A stretch of 6,433 bases of DNA from positions 1 through 6,433 of the forward strand of contig DCGA01000056.1 of the NCBI GenBank assembly GCA_002314465.1, in the 5' to 3' direction. This document shows positions 1 to 6,433 of the stretch, piece after piece; the stretch's first letter is position 1, and each line of letters starts with the position of its first letter. The stretch comes from a bacterium UBA1790 (GTDB lineage: Bacteria; Bacteroidota; Bacteroidia; Bacteroidales; Muribaculaceae). The position numbers were made by a program, and so were the translations under genes. Under the pieces are notes generated by a model. The model was not told where the DNA came from, did no database searches, and saw only the letters and a list, made by a program, of their open reading frames with translations.

Positions 1-2774
1 ATAGTGTCCTTGTACTGATAGTTAGCAGCTTCGGGACGCCACAATGTACCATTGTTGACAGTGTGTACACCCAAGATGTTGCCGCAAGAGTCGGCATCGG
101 CAACAATCTTACCTACGTTGTAACAATTGCGGATAGAAGGAGTGTACCAGATGTGGTCCTTGTAGGTAGCGGTAGTGTTGTGGTAGGGCCAGCCTAAGAT
201 ACCTGCAGCGCGGCCGTTACCGGTAATTGTACCTGCATTGTAGCAGTCGACGATGTCGTTAGAGCCGTAGCCCAAGAGACCGCTGACGCCACTGTTGGCA
301 GCAGTACCGATACCCTTAGTTGTGGCTGTAAGAGTAACGTCGCCCACGTTGAAGCAACCCTTCATGCCTGCTTCGTAAGCGCTGTAACCAACTATACCGC
401 CCGAACGGTTGAGAGCTGTAACCTTACCTGCATTCCAGCAGTTAACGAGGTCGTTGTGTGTTGCAAAGTTACCAACTACACCGCCTGTCCAGGTGCTCTT
501 AGATGTTACCTTACCCATGTTGCCGCAGTTGGTAACGGGAGTCTTGAAGTAAGTGGTGTCGGAAGCGAAAGACTGATACTGTCCGATTACACCACCAACA
601 GAGCTACCCTTGTTGTAAGCAGTACCGTTGCTCACGATATTGCCAAAGTTGTAGCAAGAGTCCATTGCCACGCCGAAAGCAAAACCTGCTACACCGCCAA
701 TGAAGTTACCGCCGTTGCCTGTGATAGTACCGCCGTTGTAGCATTTTTTAACCTTGATGTAAGAGTAGTCGGCAGAACCGCGATAGTTGGCAAATACGCC
801 ACCGATGTAGCCGCCTGCACCTGTGCAAGTCACGTTACCATAGTTTTGGCAGTCCTCGTAAGTACCGCCGTACATCATGTAACCGAATACACCTGCAGTA
901 GCATAGTTTCCGCTTGCCACTGTGGTTGTGATGTTACCAAAGTTGTAGCAGTTCTTAGCGCTGCTTGTACCGATGGTGTGGCTGTAACCGCTGATACCTG
1001 CAACCCACTTAGCGGCCTTGATGTCGGCATAGTTGAGGCAGTTCTCGTAGTAGCTGTACATTGTGTAAGCGTTGATACCGCTGACACAGTCAACAGTAGT
1101 GTTGTTGACGTTCATTGTACCTGTGTTAGTGCAGTTGTAGAAGTCGGCGCAATAACCGTATCCGGCTACACCTGCAATCCATGCCGATGTCTTGGTGGTG
1201 TTGATGTCCATAATACCACTGAAATGGCAGTTGCGGAATACGGTCCTGAAATTAACGTGTCCGGCGATACCACCCACGGCAGTAGAACTTGCGCCCAGGG
1301 TCAAGTGTGCAGAGCTTGAGCAGTTCTCAATTACAGAATTGGCGTGAGCAGCACCCACGATAGAGCCGCAGCTCACGTTTTCAAAGTTGAAAACACCTGC
1401 AGCATTGAGGTTCTTAACAGTACCGTCGAGTACGCCGATAAGGCCCTGGCAAGAGTTGCTGGTAGTGAGATTGGCTGTAACAGTGTGGTTTCCGCCATCA
1501 AATGTGCCGAAGAACGGAGAAGCTGAACTACCGATTGCGGGCACTGAGTCGTTGCTGAAATCGAGGTCGGCAGCCAGTTTAACGAACTGTCCGTTAAAGT
1601 CAACACCGCTGTTGCTTGCGGCAGCCACAGCCTTCCAGTCGTCGTTGTTCTCGATGAGGTAGGGGTTGGTCTCCGAACCGTCGCCCTTCAGACCCTCGGC
1701 AACCTTTGAAGTGGGCCATGTGATTTCGTTCTCAAAGTCGATGCGGCCCTCGGTGAGGAAGCCCGATGTGTAAGAACCGTAATTAGTGCTCCAGGGTCCC
1801 CATGTAATAGCCTTGGTGCCCTCGGCATTGGCAAGAAGACCTGAATTGTATACAAATACCTTAGCGGTTGAAGCATCAATCATGCGGTAGTATTCGATAC
1901 CATTGATGTTAAACGCCTTAACACCGGCAGTCAACTTCTGGTAAGAAGCTGTAAATCCACCGATGCGCGTATTGTTGCGGCTGGTGAGGGCAGTCTTGAA
2001 TGAAAGACCGCCGCCGCCGAAGTTGGTGATAGTGATGCTATCGCCTTCTTGATCGGCCTTGATGTAGCAAGAATAAGTAGTAGTGTTGCCGAGCATCTTC
2101 CAACTCATGGTAGCGTTGCTCTTGTCAACTGTACCGCCGTTAGCGATATAGAAAGCAGCACCTGCGTTATCGCCTTCCTTTACAGAGAAGCCCCAGAGGC
2201 CTTCGAACTGCAGAGTAGTGGGACCTACGGCCTTAACCTTAACGCCCACTGCGGTTGAGTCGACAACGAGATAGTTCTTGGTTGTACCGCTGTCGTCGGT
2301 TCTTTGCTCAACAGTATAAGCGGTCACGACAACATCGCCATAGTCGGTTGTTGAACCTACAACCTGGAAGTTGGGGATAATGTACTCACCCTCGGTGTCG
2401 GTGGCCATTGCCTGGGTCACACTACCCGAGATGATAAGGTGACCAAGGTAGACGCTACCGTCGTCCTGCTTTACCAAGATATTACCACCCGAATTGCCCC
2501 AAGTGGTTGCTGCTGCGCTGGCATAAGAAACAACACAGCCTGTCCAAGTGCTTGGAAAGGCTGCTGCAACCTTCTTGGCCGGCGCTTTGCGCGAGGGTGT
2601 CAATGCGGTGGGTTGAACTGTAGTGATGTCAAAGGCTTTGTCGTACGTCGTTGTGACGACTTGCGTGGCAACGCCTTCGGGCTCTTCGCCATCGGCGACG
2701 GCGAACATCGTTGCCTGGGCATTCATACCGAATACCGTGGCAACCGTTGCGAAAAATGTGAAAAATTTCTTCAT
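1..2774 (-). CDS. Secreted GLUG-repeat surface protein, 3' end outside window (924 codons visible)
   Basis: The frame is open from ATG at 2774 to the left edge with no stop. The first 21 residues form a signal peptide: MKK, a Phe/Ala/Val-rich core, then a likely cleavage after N-A-Q-A; there is no lipobox Cys. Residues about 22-363 are Ser/Thr/Gly-rich, look all-beta and contain a Gly4 run at 253-256; I recognise no family there. From G364 the protein reads like the head of a GLUG-type domain: GDGSETNPYLI at 364-374, then a KLAADLDF segment and FFGTFDGGNHTV at 421-432. Residues 483-924 are 13 degenerate repeats. The family is known from bacterial surface adhesins and IgA-protease-like proteins, and the repeats probably form a right-handed beta-solenoid. 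Adhesion or glycan binding is inference. Anchoring cannot be judged without the C-terminus. A Bacteroidetes-type promoter lies about 75 bp upstream, and the gene is divergent from the xylose operon. No catalytic motif is visible. Confidence 0.92.
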   Translation of the reverse strand, partial: MKKFFTFFATVATVFGMNAQATMFAVADGEEPEGVATQVVTTTYDKAFDITTVQPTALTPSRKAPAKKVAAAFPSTWTGCVVSYASAAATTWGNSGGNILVKQDDGSVYLGHLIISGSVTQAMATDTEGEYIIPNFQVVGSTTDYGDVVVTAYTVEQRTDDSGTTKNYLVVDSTAVGVKVKAVGPTTLQFEGLWGFSVKEGDNAGAAFYIANGGTVDKSNATMSWKMLGNTTTYSCYIKADQEGDSITITNFGGGGLSFKTALTSRNNTRIGGFTASYQKLTAGVKAFNINGIEYYRMIDASTAKVFVYNSGLLANAEGTKAITWGPWSTNYGSYTSGFLTEGRIDFENEITWPTSKVAEGLKGDGSETNPYLIENNDDWKAVAAASNSGVDFNGQFVKLAADLDFSNDSVPAIGSSASPFFGTFDGGNHTVTANLTTSNSCQGLIGVLDGTVKNLNAAGVFNFENVSCGSIVGAAHANSVIENCSSSAHLTLGASSTAVGGIAGHVNFRTVFRNCHFSGIMDINTTKTSAWIAGVAGYGYCADFYNCTNTGTMNVNNTTVDCVSGINAYTMYSYYENCLNYADIKAAKWVAGISGYSHTIGTSSAKNCYNFGNITTTVASGNYATAGVFGYMMYGGTYEDCQNYGNVTCTGAGGYIGGVFANYRGSADYSYIKVKKCYNGGTITGNGGNFIGGVAGFAFGVAMDSCYNFGNIVSNGTAYNKGSSVGGVIGQYQSFASDTTYFKTPVTNCGNMGKVTSKSTWTGGVVGNFATHNDLVNCWNAGKVTALNRSGGIVGYSAYEAGMKGCFNVGDVTLTATTKGIGTAANSGVSGLLGYGSNDIVDCYNAGTITGNGRAAGILGWPYHNTTATYKDHIWYTPSIRNCYNVGKIVADADSCGNILGVHTVNNGTLWRPEAANYQYKDT
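3..1328 (-). repeat. 13 tandem GLUG-like protein repeats with a conserved Cys
   Basis: Within the secreted protein, residues 483-924 divide into 13 units. Each starts near an N-C-Y-N-x-G-x-I/V motif (for example KNCYNFGNI at 607-615 and RNCYNVGKI at 882-890) and has a G-G-V/I-x-G-Y-like turn mid-unit (for example SGGIVGY at 791-797). The conserved Cys is at residues 485, 516, 548, 579, 609, 642, 678, 707, 750, 779, 807, 844 and 884, so the spacing is 28-43 residues. At DNA level the units have diverged to scattered short matches (antisense gttgtagcag-like words), so this is an old protein repeat and not a recent DNA duplication. The array continues to or beyond the window edge. Confidence 0.85.
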
Positions 2775-2847
2775 AAAAACATTGGTTTTTGTTGGAATTT
2801 ATATATAGTTTCTCTTGTCGCTAATGATATTTTTTAACTTGCGAGGG

Positions 2848-2878
2848 CAAAAGTAAGTTAATTTTTTGTGTATGCAAG
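2848..2878 (-). promoter_or_regulatory. Promoter of the secreted repeat protein
   Basis: Read on the minus strand, CTTG (2878-2875) lies 19 bp before TACTTTTG (2855-2848). The second element is an exact match to the Bacteroidetes -7 consensus TAnnTTTG, and the first is a 3/4 match to the -33 TTTG. Transcription should start near 2841, giving a leader of about 65 nt that is A-rich and has no Shine-Dalgarno sequence, as is normal in this phylum. Assigned by consensus only. Confidence 0.7.
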
Positions 2879-2900
2879 TAATTTTATGAATTTGTATGCA
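2869..2900. repeat. Direct repeat TGTATGCA at the surface-gene promoter
   Basis: TGTATGCA occurs at 2869-2876 and 2893-2900, a 24-bp period (about two helical turns). The copy nearer the gene overlaps the -33 element of the minus-strand promoter, and the other lies just upstream. This placement suits a regulator bound to one face of the helix. The regulator is unknown and the role is inference. Confidence 0.4.
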
Positions 2901-3017
2901 CGATTGTTCTTTTTTCTTACAGAGTGAAACTTCTTATATGCGCGCGTGCGGTGCAATAATAGGTGCGTCATGTAGTCGCCGAGAAGCGGCCTGGCGGGGG
3001 TGGATGTTGTGCTGATG

Positions 3018-3079
3018 ACAATAAGCGGTAAGTGTGAAAAATACAATAAGTGGTTGTTGTGTGGTATACAATATAGTAG
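3018..3079. repeat. Three ACAATA words at 25-bp spacing
   Basis: ACAATAAGCGGT (3018-3029) and ACAATAAGTGGT (3043-3054) differ at one base. A third, weaker copy starting ACAATA lies at 3068-3079. The starts are exactly 25 bp apart both times. The array ends about 50 bp upstream of the -33 element of the xylose operon promoter, where activator or upstream repressor sites could sit. The two good copies could also be a chance local duplication. Confidence 0.4.
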
Positions 3080-3091
3080 AGTGTTGAAAAA

Positions 3092-3101
3092 TAATGCATT
3101 A
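3092..3101. promoter_or_regulatory. Palindrome TAATGCATTA, possible operator
   Basis: This is a perfect 10-bp palindrome, 26 bp upstream of the -33 element of the xylose operon promoter. It does not extend further on either side. AT-rich palindromes of this size also occur by chance, so an operator role is only a possibility. Confidence 0.25.
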
Positions 3102-3127
3102 GATGATGAATTTTTCTGTGATTTTTG

Positions 3128-3159
3128 TTTGCATTTTTCAAAAACTTGATATAAATTTG
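3128..3159 (+). promoter_or_regulatory. Promoter of the xylose operon
   Basis: TTTG at 3128-3131, a 20-bp spacer and TAAATTTG at 3152-3159 match the Bacteroidetes -33/-7 consensus (TTTG, TAnnTTTG) fully. Transcription should start near 3166, leaving a leader of about 23 nt that is A-rich and lacks a Shine-Dalgarno sequence. The spacer contains the inverted repeat TTTTT-C-AAAAA (3134-3144), a position where a repressor would block polymerase. Autoregulation by the first gene of the operon through this region is plausible but inferred. Confidence 0.75.
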
Positions 3160-3188
3160 CGATAGGAAAACCAAAAAACGTAATAACT

Positions 3189-3923
3189 ATGAATACTAAA
3201 TTAGGATTATCGGTTAACCACATGTCGGTCGACTGTGTGGTATTGGGCCTGTCAGACAGTACTCTTTATGTGCTACTCATTAAGCGCAGCGTGGAAGAAA
3301 ACGGTGAGACAGTGTATGATTACAAGTTGCCCGGAGGTCTCATCTACACCGATGAGGACCTTGACAGTGCAGCGAGCCGTGTGCTCCAGGAACTCACCGG
3401 AGTGCGCAACCAGAGCATGATGCAGTTCAAGGCATTCGGTTCTCGCGACCGCATTTCACAGCGCGACTACAAGTGGCTGCGCGAAACCCTCAACGAGGAT
3501 ATCCACTCGCTGGTGACCATCGGTTACGTGGCAATGGGCCGCATAGGCCGCAAGCTCAACCTGCACAATGCAGGCAACGAGGTGTGCTGGATGCCCGTAA
3601 ACGAGGCATTGAAGATGAATCTGGCATTTGACCACAATGTGATTGTAGAAGAGGCACTCAAGGCGGTGCGTCGTCATGCCGAGGCCGATCCCGCGGTACT
3701 TTTCACCCTGCTTCCCGCCAAGTTCACTGCGCTGCAGCTGCGCATGCTCTACGAGTTTGTCGAGAACAAGGAAATCGACGTGCGCAACTTCAAGAAGAAG
3801 ATGATGCAGCTTGCCTATGTTGAGCCACTCGACGAGTATGAGCAAGGCGTTGCCCACCGTGCCGCGCGTTATTACCGCTTTGACCGCATTAAATACAAGA
3901 AGTCGCGCCGCGGAACCGATTGA
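3189..3923 (+). CDS. Nudix-fold transcriptional regulator of xylose use (NrtR/AraR-like)
   Basis: The 244-residue protein has an N-terminal Nudix-like domain (about 10-145) and a C-terminal winged-helix domain (about 170-235), the layout of the NrtR family. The Nudix box at 50-72 is degenerate: G50, E56, R64, E68 and G71 remain, but the Glu after R64 is V65 and the Glu after E68 is L69, so hydrolysis is unlikely and ligand sensing more likely. The C-terminal part (LLPAKFTALQLRMLYE, then DVRNFKKKM and ARYYRFDRIKYKK) is typical of the DNA-binding half of these regulators. Known Bacteroides relatives include the arabinose regulator AraR and Nudix-type regulators beside xylBA. As first gene of a xyl operon with its own promoter, it most likely controls that operon in response to xylose or a pathway intermediate. 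Many databases would call it a plain NUDIX hydrolase. The ATG at 3189 is favoured because it lies about 23 nt after the predicted transcription start; M12 is a less likely alternative. Confidence 0.88.
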   Translation: MNTKLGLSVNHMSVDCVVLGLSDSTLYVLLIKRSVEENGETVYDYKLPGGLIYTDEDLDSAASRVLQELTGVRNQSMMQFKAFGSRDRISQRDYKWLRETLNEDIHSLVTIGYVAMGRIGRKLNLHNAGNEVCWMPVNEALKMNLAFDHNVIVEEALKAVRRHAEADPAVLFTLLPAKFTALQLRMLYEFVENKEIDVRNFKKKMMQLAYVEPLDEYEQGVAHRAARYYRFDRIKYKKSRRGTD

Positions 3924-3973
3924 TGTTGCGAGCATCGTCCACAAGAACTAAAAACACAGTAAGTATATATAAT

Positions 3974-5458
3974 ATGTATTTATTAGGATATGATATAGGC
4001 AGTTCGTCGGTCAAGGCCAGTCTGGTCGAAGCCGAGAGCGGCCGTTGCATTGCCCAGGCATTTTACCCCGGCAGCGAGGCTCCCATCATCGCGTTAAAAC
4101 ACGGATGGGCCGAGCAAGAGCCCGAAGACTGGTGGGGATATCTCACCCAGGCAACCCACGATGTGCTTAATCAAAGCAAAGTAGACAAGAACGACATCAA
4201 GGCGATAGGTATCTCTTACCAGATGCATGGCTTGGTGTGTGTAGACAAGGACCTCAAGCCGTTGCGTCCCAGCATTATATGGTGTGACTCGCGCGCTGTC
4301 CCCTATGGCAGCCGTGCAATGGAGGCGCTGGGCCGGGATTACTGCCTGAGCCACCTGCTCAATTCGCCCGGCAACTTCACTGCAGCCAAGCTGGCATGGG
4401 TGCGTGCGAAAGAGCCCGAGGTCTACAACCGCATCTACAAGATAATGCTTCCCGGCGACTACATCGCAATGAAACTGAGCGGTACCATCTGCTCGACCAT
4501 CGAAGGCCTGAGCGAGGGCATCTTCTGGGACTTCAAGGAAGGCAAAGTGTCGAGCCAACTGCTTCACTACTTCGGCATCGACGAGTCACTGTTGCCCGAG
4601 GTTATGCCCACCTTTTGCGTACAGGGATGTGTGAATGCCGCTGCGGCAGCCCATCTGGGACTTGCCGAAGGCACTCCCATTACCTATCGTGCCGGTGACC
4701 AGCCCAACAACGCGCTTTCGCTCAACGTGTTCAACCCCGGCGAAATCGCATCGACAGCAGGCACATCGGGCGTGGTATATGGCGTGTTGGGTGAGGTGAA
4801 CTACGACCCCAAGTCGCGCGTCAATACATTCGCACACGTCAACCACACACCCGAGCAGACCCGTCTGGGCGTGCTGCTGTGCATCAACGGCACGGGTATC
4901 CTTAACTCATGGACCCGCCGCATGTGTGGCGCCGACCTCAGTTACAACCAAATGAACGAACTCGCCTCTCAAGCCCCCATAGGCAGCGAGGGCGTTACAA
5001 TCCTCCCCTTCGGCAACGGCGCCGAGCGCATGCTCGAGAACCGTGACAGCGCATGCGTGATAAGCGGTGTAGACTTCAACCAGCATGGCCGCGGCCACAT
5101 CATGCGTGCCGCACAGGAAGGTATCGTGTTCTCGTTCATGCACGGCATTGAAATTATGAAGGGTATGGGTATGGACGTGAAGCGCATACGTGCCGGCCAT
5201 GCCAACATGTTCCTCAGCCCCGTGTTCCGCGACACCCTCGCTGGCGTTGCAGGAGTTCCCATCGAACTTTATAACACCGACGGCGCTGCCGGTGCAGCCA
5301 AGGGAGCCGGTATGGGCGTAGGCATCTATAAGGACAACAACGAGGCGTTCGGTACGCTGGAGAAGATTGCTACCATCGAGCCCGTTGCAGGCGATGCCGA
5401 GCAGTATGCGGCAGCCTATGCACGCTGGCAGGAACGCCTCGACAAAGAATACAAATAA
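3974..5458 (+). CDS. xylB: Xylulokinase (EC 2.7.1.17)
   Basis: This cytoplasmic enzyme of 494 residues phosphorylates D-xylulose with ATP to xylulose 5-phosphate. It has the FGGY sugar kinase layout. The N-terminal phosphate-binding loop is YDIGSSSVK at 6-14. The SYQMHGLV segment at 81-88 holds the Met-His-Gly typical of xylulokinases. IIWCDSRA lies at 101-108, the presumed catalytic base is D242 in RAGDQPNNA, the second phosphate motif is STAGTSG at 260-266, and the adenosine-site Gly/Ala run is at 437-450. Length is normal for the family. The frame is open upstream to 3920, overlapping the regulator's stop, but those 18 extra residues are not kinase-like and begin with TTG. The ATG at 3974 starts directly at the conserved MYLLGYDIGSSS, so I use it. 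The gap to the regulator is 50 bp with no clear terminator, so the genes are probably co-transcribed. Confidence 0.95.
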   Translation: MYLLGYDIGSSSVKASLVEAESGRCIAQAFYPGSEAPIIALKHGWAEQEPEDWWGYLTQATHDVLNQSKVDKNDIKAIGISYQMHGLVCVDKDLKPLRPSIIWCDSRAVPYGSRAMEALGRDYCLSHLLNSPGNFTAAKLAWVRAKEPEVYNRIYKIMLPGDYIAMKLSGTICSTIEGLSEGIFWDFKEGKVSSQLLHYFGIDESLLPEVMPTFCVQGCVNAAAAAHLGLAEGTPITYRAGDQPNNALSLNVFNPGEIASTAGTSGVVYGVLGEVNYDPKSRVNTFAHVNHTPEQTRLGVLLCINGTGILNSWTRRMCGADLSYNQMNELASQAPIGSEGVTILPFGNGAERMLENRDSACVISGVDFNQHGRGHIMRAAQEGIVFSFMHGIEIMKGMGMDVKRIRAGHANMFLSPVFRDTLAGVAGVPIELYNTDGAAGAAKGAGMGVGIYKDNNEAFGTLEKIATIEPVAGDAEQYAAAYARWQERLDKEYK

Positions 5459-5460
5459 CT

Positions 5461-5491
5461 AACTTAAAAATCATATTTAAAAACTTAAAAA
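5461..5491 (+). repeat. Direct repeat AACTTAAAAA in the xylB-xylA gap
   Basis: AACTTAAAAA occurs at 5461-5470 and again at 5482-5491, the second copy ending two bases before the xylA ATG. The whole 34-bp gap is A/T apart from a few C residues and has no Shine-Dalgarno sequence. A-rich unstructured leaders favour translation starts in Bacteroidetes, so this probably serves as the xylA initiation leader. No promoter match is seen here, which supports one transcript for xylB and xylA. Confidence 0.5.
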
Positions 5492-5492
5492 C

Positions 5493-6433
5493 ATGGCAAA
5501 CAAAGAATTTTTCCCCGAGATTGGTAAGATTAAATTCGAAGGAAAAGAGAGTAAGAACCCCCTGGCATATCGTTACTACGATGCCGAGAAGGTGGTAATG
5601 GGCAAGAAGATGAAGGACTGGTTCAAGTTCGCAATGGCATGGTGGCACACACTGTGCGCCGAGGGTAGCGACCAGTTTGGCGGCACAACCAAGTCTTTCC
5701 CCTGGAATCAGGCAGCATGCCCCATGGAGGCAGCCAAGGCTAAGGTTGACGCAGGTTTCGAGTTCATGACCAAGATGGGTATAGAATACTTCTGCTTCCA
5801 CGATGTAGACCTCGTAGCCGAGGCCGATACCGTTGAGGAGTATGAGGCACGCATGAAGGAAATCGTTGCTTACGTTAAGGAGAAGATGGCCGAGACCGGC
5901 ATCAAGAACCTGTGGGGTACAGCCAACGTATTCGGCAACAAGCGCTATATGAACGGCGCATCGACCAACCCCGACTTTGACGTGGTTGCCCGCGCTATCG
6001 TTCAAATCAAGAACGCCATCGACGCTACCATCGAGCTCGGCGGTACAAGTTACGTGTTCTGGGGCGGCCGCGAGGGCTACATGAGCCTTCTCAACACCGA
6101 CCAGAAGCGTGAGAAAGAGCACATGGCTACAATGCTCACCATGGCACGCGACTATGCCCGCGCACGCGGTTTCAAGGGTACATTCCTCATTGAGCCCAAG
6201 CCCTGCGAGCCCAGCAAGCACCAGTATGACGTGGATACCGAGACTGTTATCGGTTTCCTCAAGGCTCACGGCCTCGACAAGGACTTCAAGGTTAACATCG
6301 AGGTTAACCACGCAACCCTCGCCGGTCACACATTTGAGCACGAACTGGCTTGCGCCGTTGATGCAGGCATGCTCGGTTCAATCGACGCTAACCGCGGTGA
6401 CTACCAGAACGGCTGGGATACCGACCAGTTCCC
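5493..6433 (+). CDS. xylA: D-xylose isomerase, class II, 3' end outside window
   Basis: This cytoplasmic metal-dependent TIM-barrel enzyme converts D-xylose to D-xylulose (EC 5.3.1.5), which the upstream xylB product then phosphorylates. The window holds 313 complete codons, roughly 70 percent of the usual length of about 440. The long N-terminal segment before the barrel and motifs such as [12 protein letters not shown] (48-59) and SFPWNQ (68-73) mark class II. Active-site residues are visible in order: H103 and D106 in CFHDVDL; E234 and K236 in IEPKP; E270 and H273 in [12 protein letters not shown]298 in SIDANRGD; D309 and D311 in GWDTDQF. All are intact, and only the last metal-binding Asp lies beyond the edge. 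The ATG at 5493 gives the normal N-terminus ([17 protein letters not shown]). In Bacteroides a xylose/H+ symporter commonly follows, but that is outside the window. Confidence 0.97.
   Translation, partial: MANKEFFPEIGKIKFEGKESKNPLAYRYYDAEKVVMGKKMKDWFKFAMAWWHTLCAEGSDQFGGTTKSFPWNQAACPMEAAKAKVDAGFEFMTKMGIEYFCFHDVDLVAEADTVEEYEARMKEIVAYVKEKMAETGIKNLWGTANVFGNKRYMNGASTNPDFDVVARAIVQIKNAIDATIELGGTSYVFWGGREGYMSLLNTDQKREKEHMATMLTMARDYARARGFKGTFLIEPKPCEPSKHQYDVDTETVIGFLKAHGLDKDFKVNIEVNHATLAGHTFEHELACAVDAGMLGSIDANRGDYQNGWDTDQF

Larger units (their letters stand above)
2775..3188. other. Divergent intergenic control region, no gene seen
   Basis: These 414 bp separate the starts of two divergent genes. The edges are AT-rich and carry the two promoters described separately. 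The middle (about 2937-3005) is unexpectedly GC-rich and includes a 16-bp alternating pyrimidine-purine run (2935-2950) and a weak 4-bp hairpin GCCG/CGGC (2978-2990). Short repeats that might be operators are TGTATGCA at 2869 and 2893, an ACAATA word at 3018, 3043 and 3068, and the palindrome TAATGCATTA at 3092-3101. The one long minus-strand frame here overlaps both promoters and the start of the next gene and does not look like a protein. I see no tRNA, riboswitch or intrinsic terminator. Confidence 0.75.

Noticed and set aside
456..1319. Long plus-strand open frame (287 codons) opposite the surface-protein repeats
   Set aside because: It is antisense to an uninterrupted secreted-protein frame whose repeats make clear protein sense. 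Its translation is a Val/Cys/Ala/Thr-rich mirror of those repeats with no domain; repetitive coding DNA gives such stop-free shadows.
1..1328. Periodic antisense word similar to gttgtagcag as a CRISPR array or DNA satellite
   Set aside because: The copies are degenerate and unevenly spaced, and correspond in frame to the Asn-Cys-Tyr-Asn codons of protein repeats.
2439..2837. Plus-strand frame of 132 codons over the start of the surface gene
   Set aside because: It is antisense to the signal peptide and N-terminus of the secreted protein, and its Cys/Arg-rich product has no recognisable domain.
2978..2990. Hairpin GCCG-agaag-CGGC as an intrinsic terminator
   Set aside because: The stem is only 4 bp and no T-run follows on either strand; no gene ends here, since both neighbours start at this region.
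2858..3223. Minus-strand frame of 121 codons in the intergenic region
   Set aside because: It overlaps both predicted promoters and the start of the Nudix regulator, has the composition of AT-rich noncoding DNA, and resembles no protein family.
3920..3973. Extended N-terminus for xylulokinase starting at TTG 3920
   Set aside because: The 18 added residues are polar and unlike any FGGY kinase, whereas ATG 3974 gives the conserved family N-terminus exactly.
5370..6341. Minus-strand open frame of 323 codons opposite xylB end and xylA
   Set aside because: The plus strand encodes intact xylose isomerase with all visible active-site residues. The antisense frame is free of stops only through codon bias and crosses the xylB-xylA gap.

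Overview
The window looks like ordinary chromosome from a gut-type Bacteroidales bacterium (Bacteroides, Prevotella or Muribaculaceae grade; I cannot place it more finely). The evidence is the pair of promoters matching the Bacteroidetes pattern (TTTG, 19-20 bp, TAnnTTTG), the A-rich leaders without Shine-Dalgarno sequences, the class II xylose isomerase, the Nudix-type sugar regulator, and a secreted GLUG-repeat surface protein.

Positions 1-2774, minus strand: one uninterrupted reading frame of 924 codons that runs off the left edge. It encodes a secreted protein with a signal peptide, an N-terminal beta-rich region of about 340 residues that I do not recognise, a GLUG-type leader segment, and then 13 degenerate repeats of 28-43 residues. 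Each repeat carries an Asn-Cys-Tyr-Asn-x-Gly-like motif followed by a Gly-Gly-Val/Ile-x-Gly-like motif, as expected of a beta-solenoid. The C-terminus, which would show the anchoring or secretion route, lies outside the window.

Positions 2775-3188: a 414-bp AT-rich divergent intergenic region. It holds one good promoter facing each way, several short direct repeats and palindromes that could be operators, and a small GC-rich patch.

Positions 3189 to the right edge, plus strand: a D-xylose catabolic operon. It begins with a Nudix-fold transcription regulator whose catalytic Nudix box is degenerate, continues with xylulokinase (xylB, whose real start is at 3974), and ends with xylose isomerase (xylA, first 313 codons). 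XylA turns D-xylose into D-xylulose, XylB phosphorylates it to xylulose 5-phosphate for the pentose phosphate pathway, and the first gene most likely senses pathway sugar and controls the operon. A xylose transporter would be the usual next gene but is out of view.

I found no RNA genes, mobile elements, CRISPR arrays or defence systems. The least understood parts are the large repeat protein, its unassigned N-terminal region, and the repeat-rich divergent control region. None of these amounts to clear evidence of a new system.
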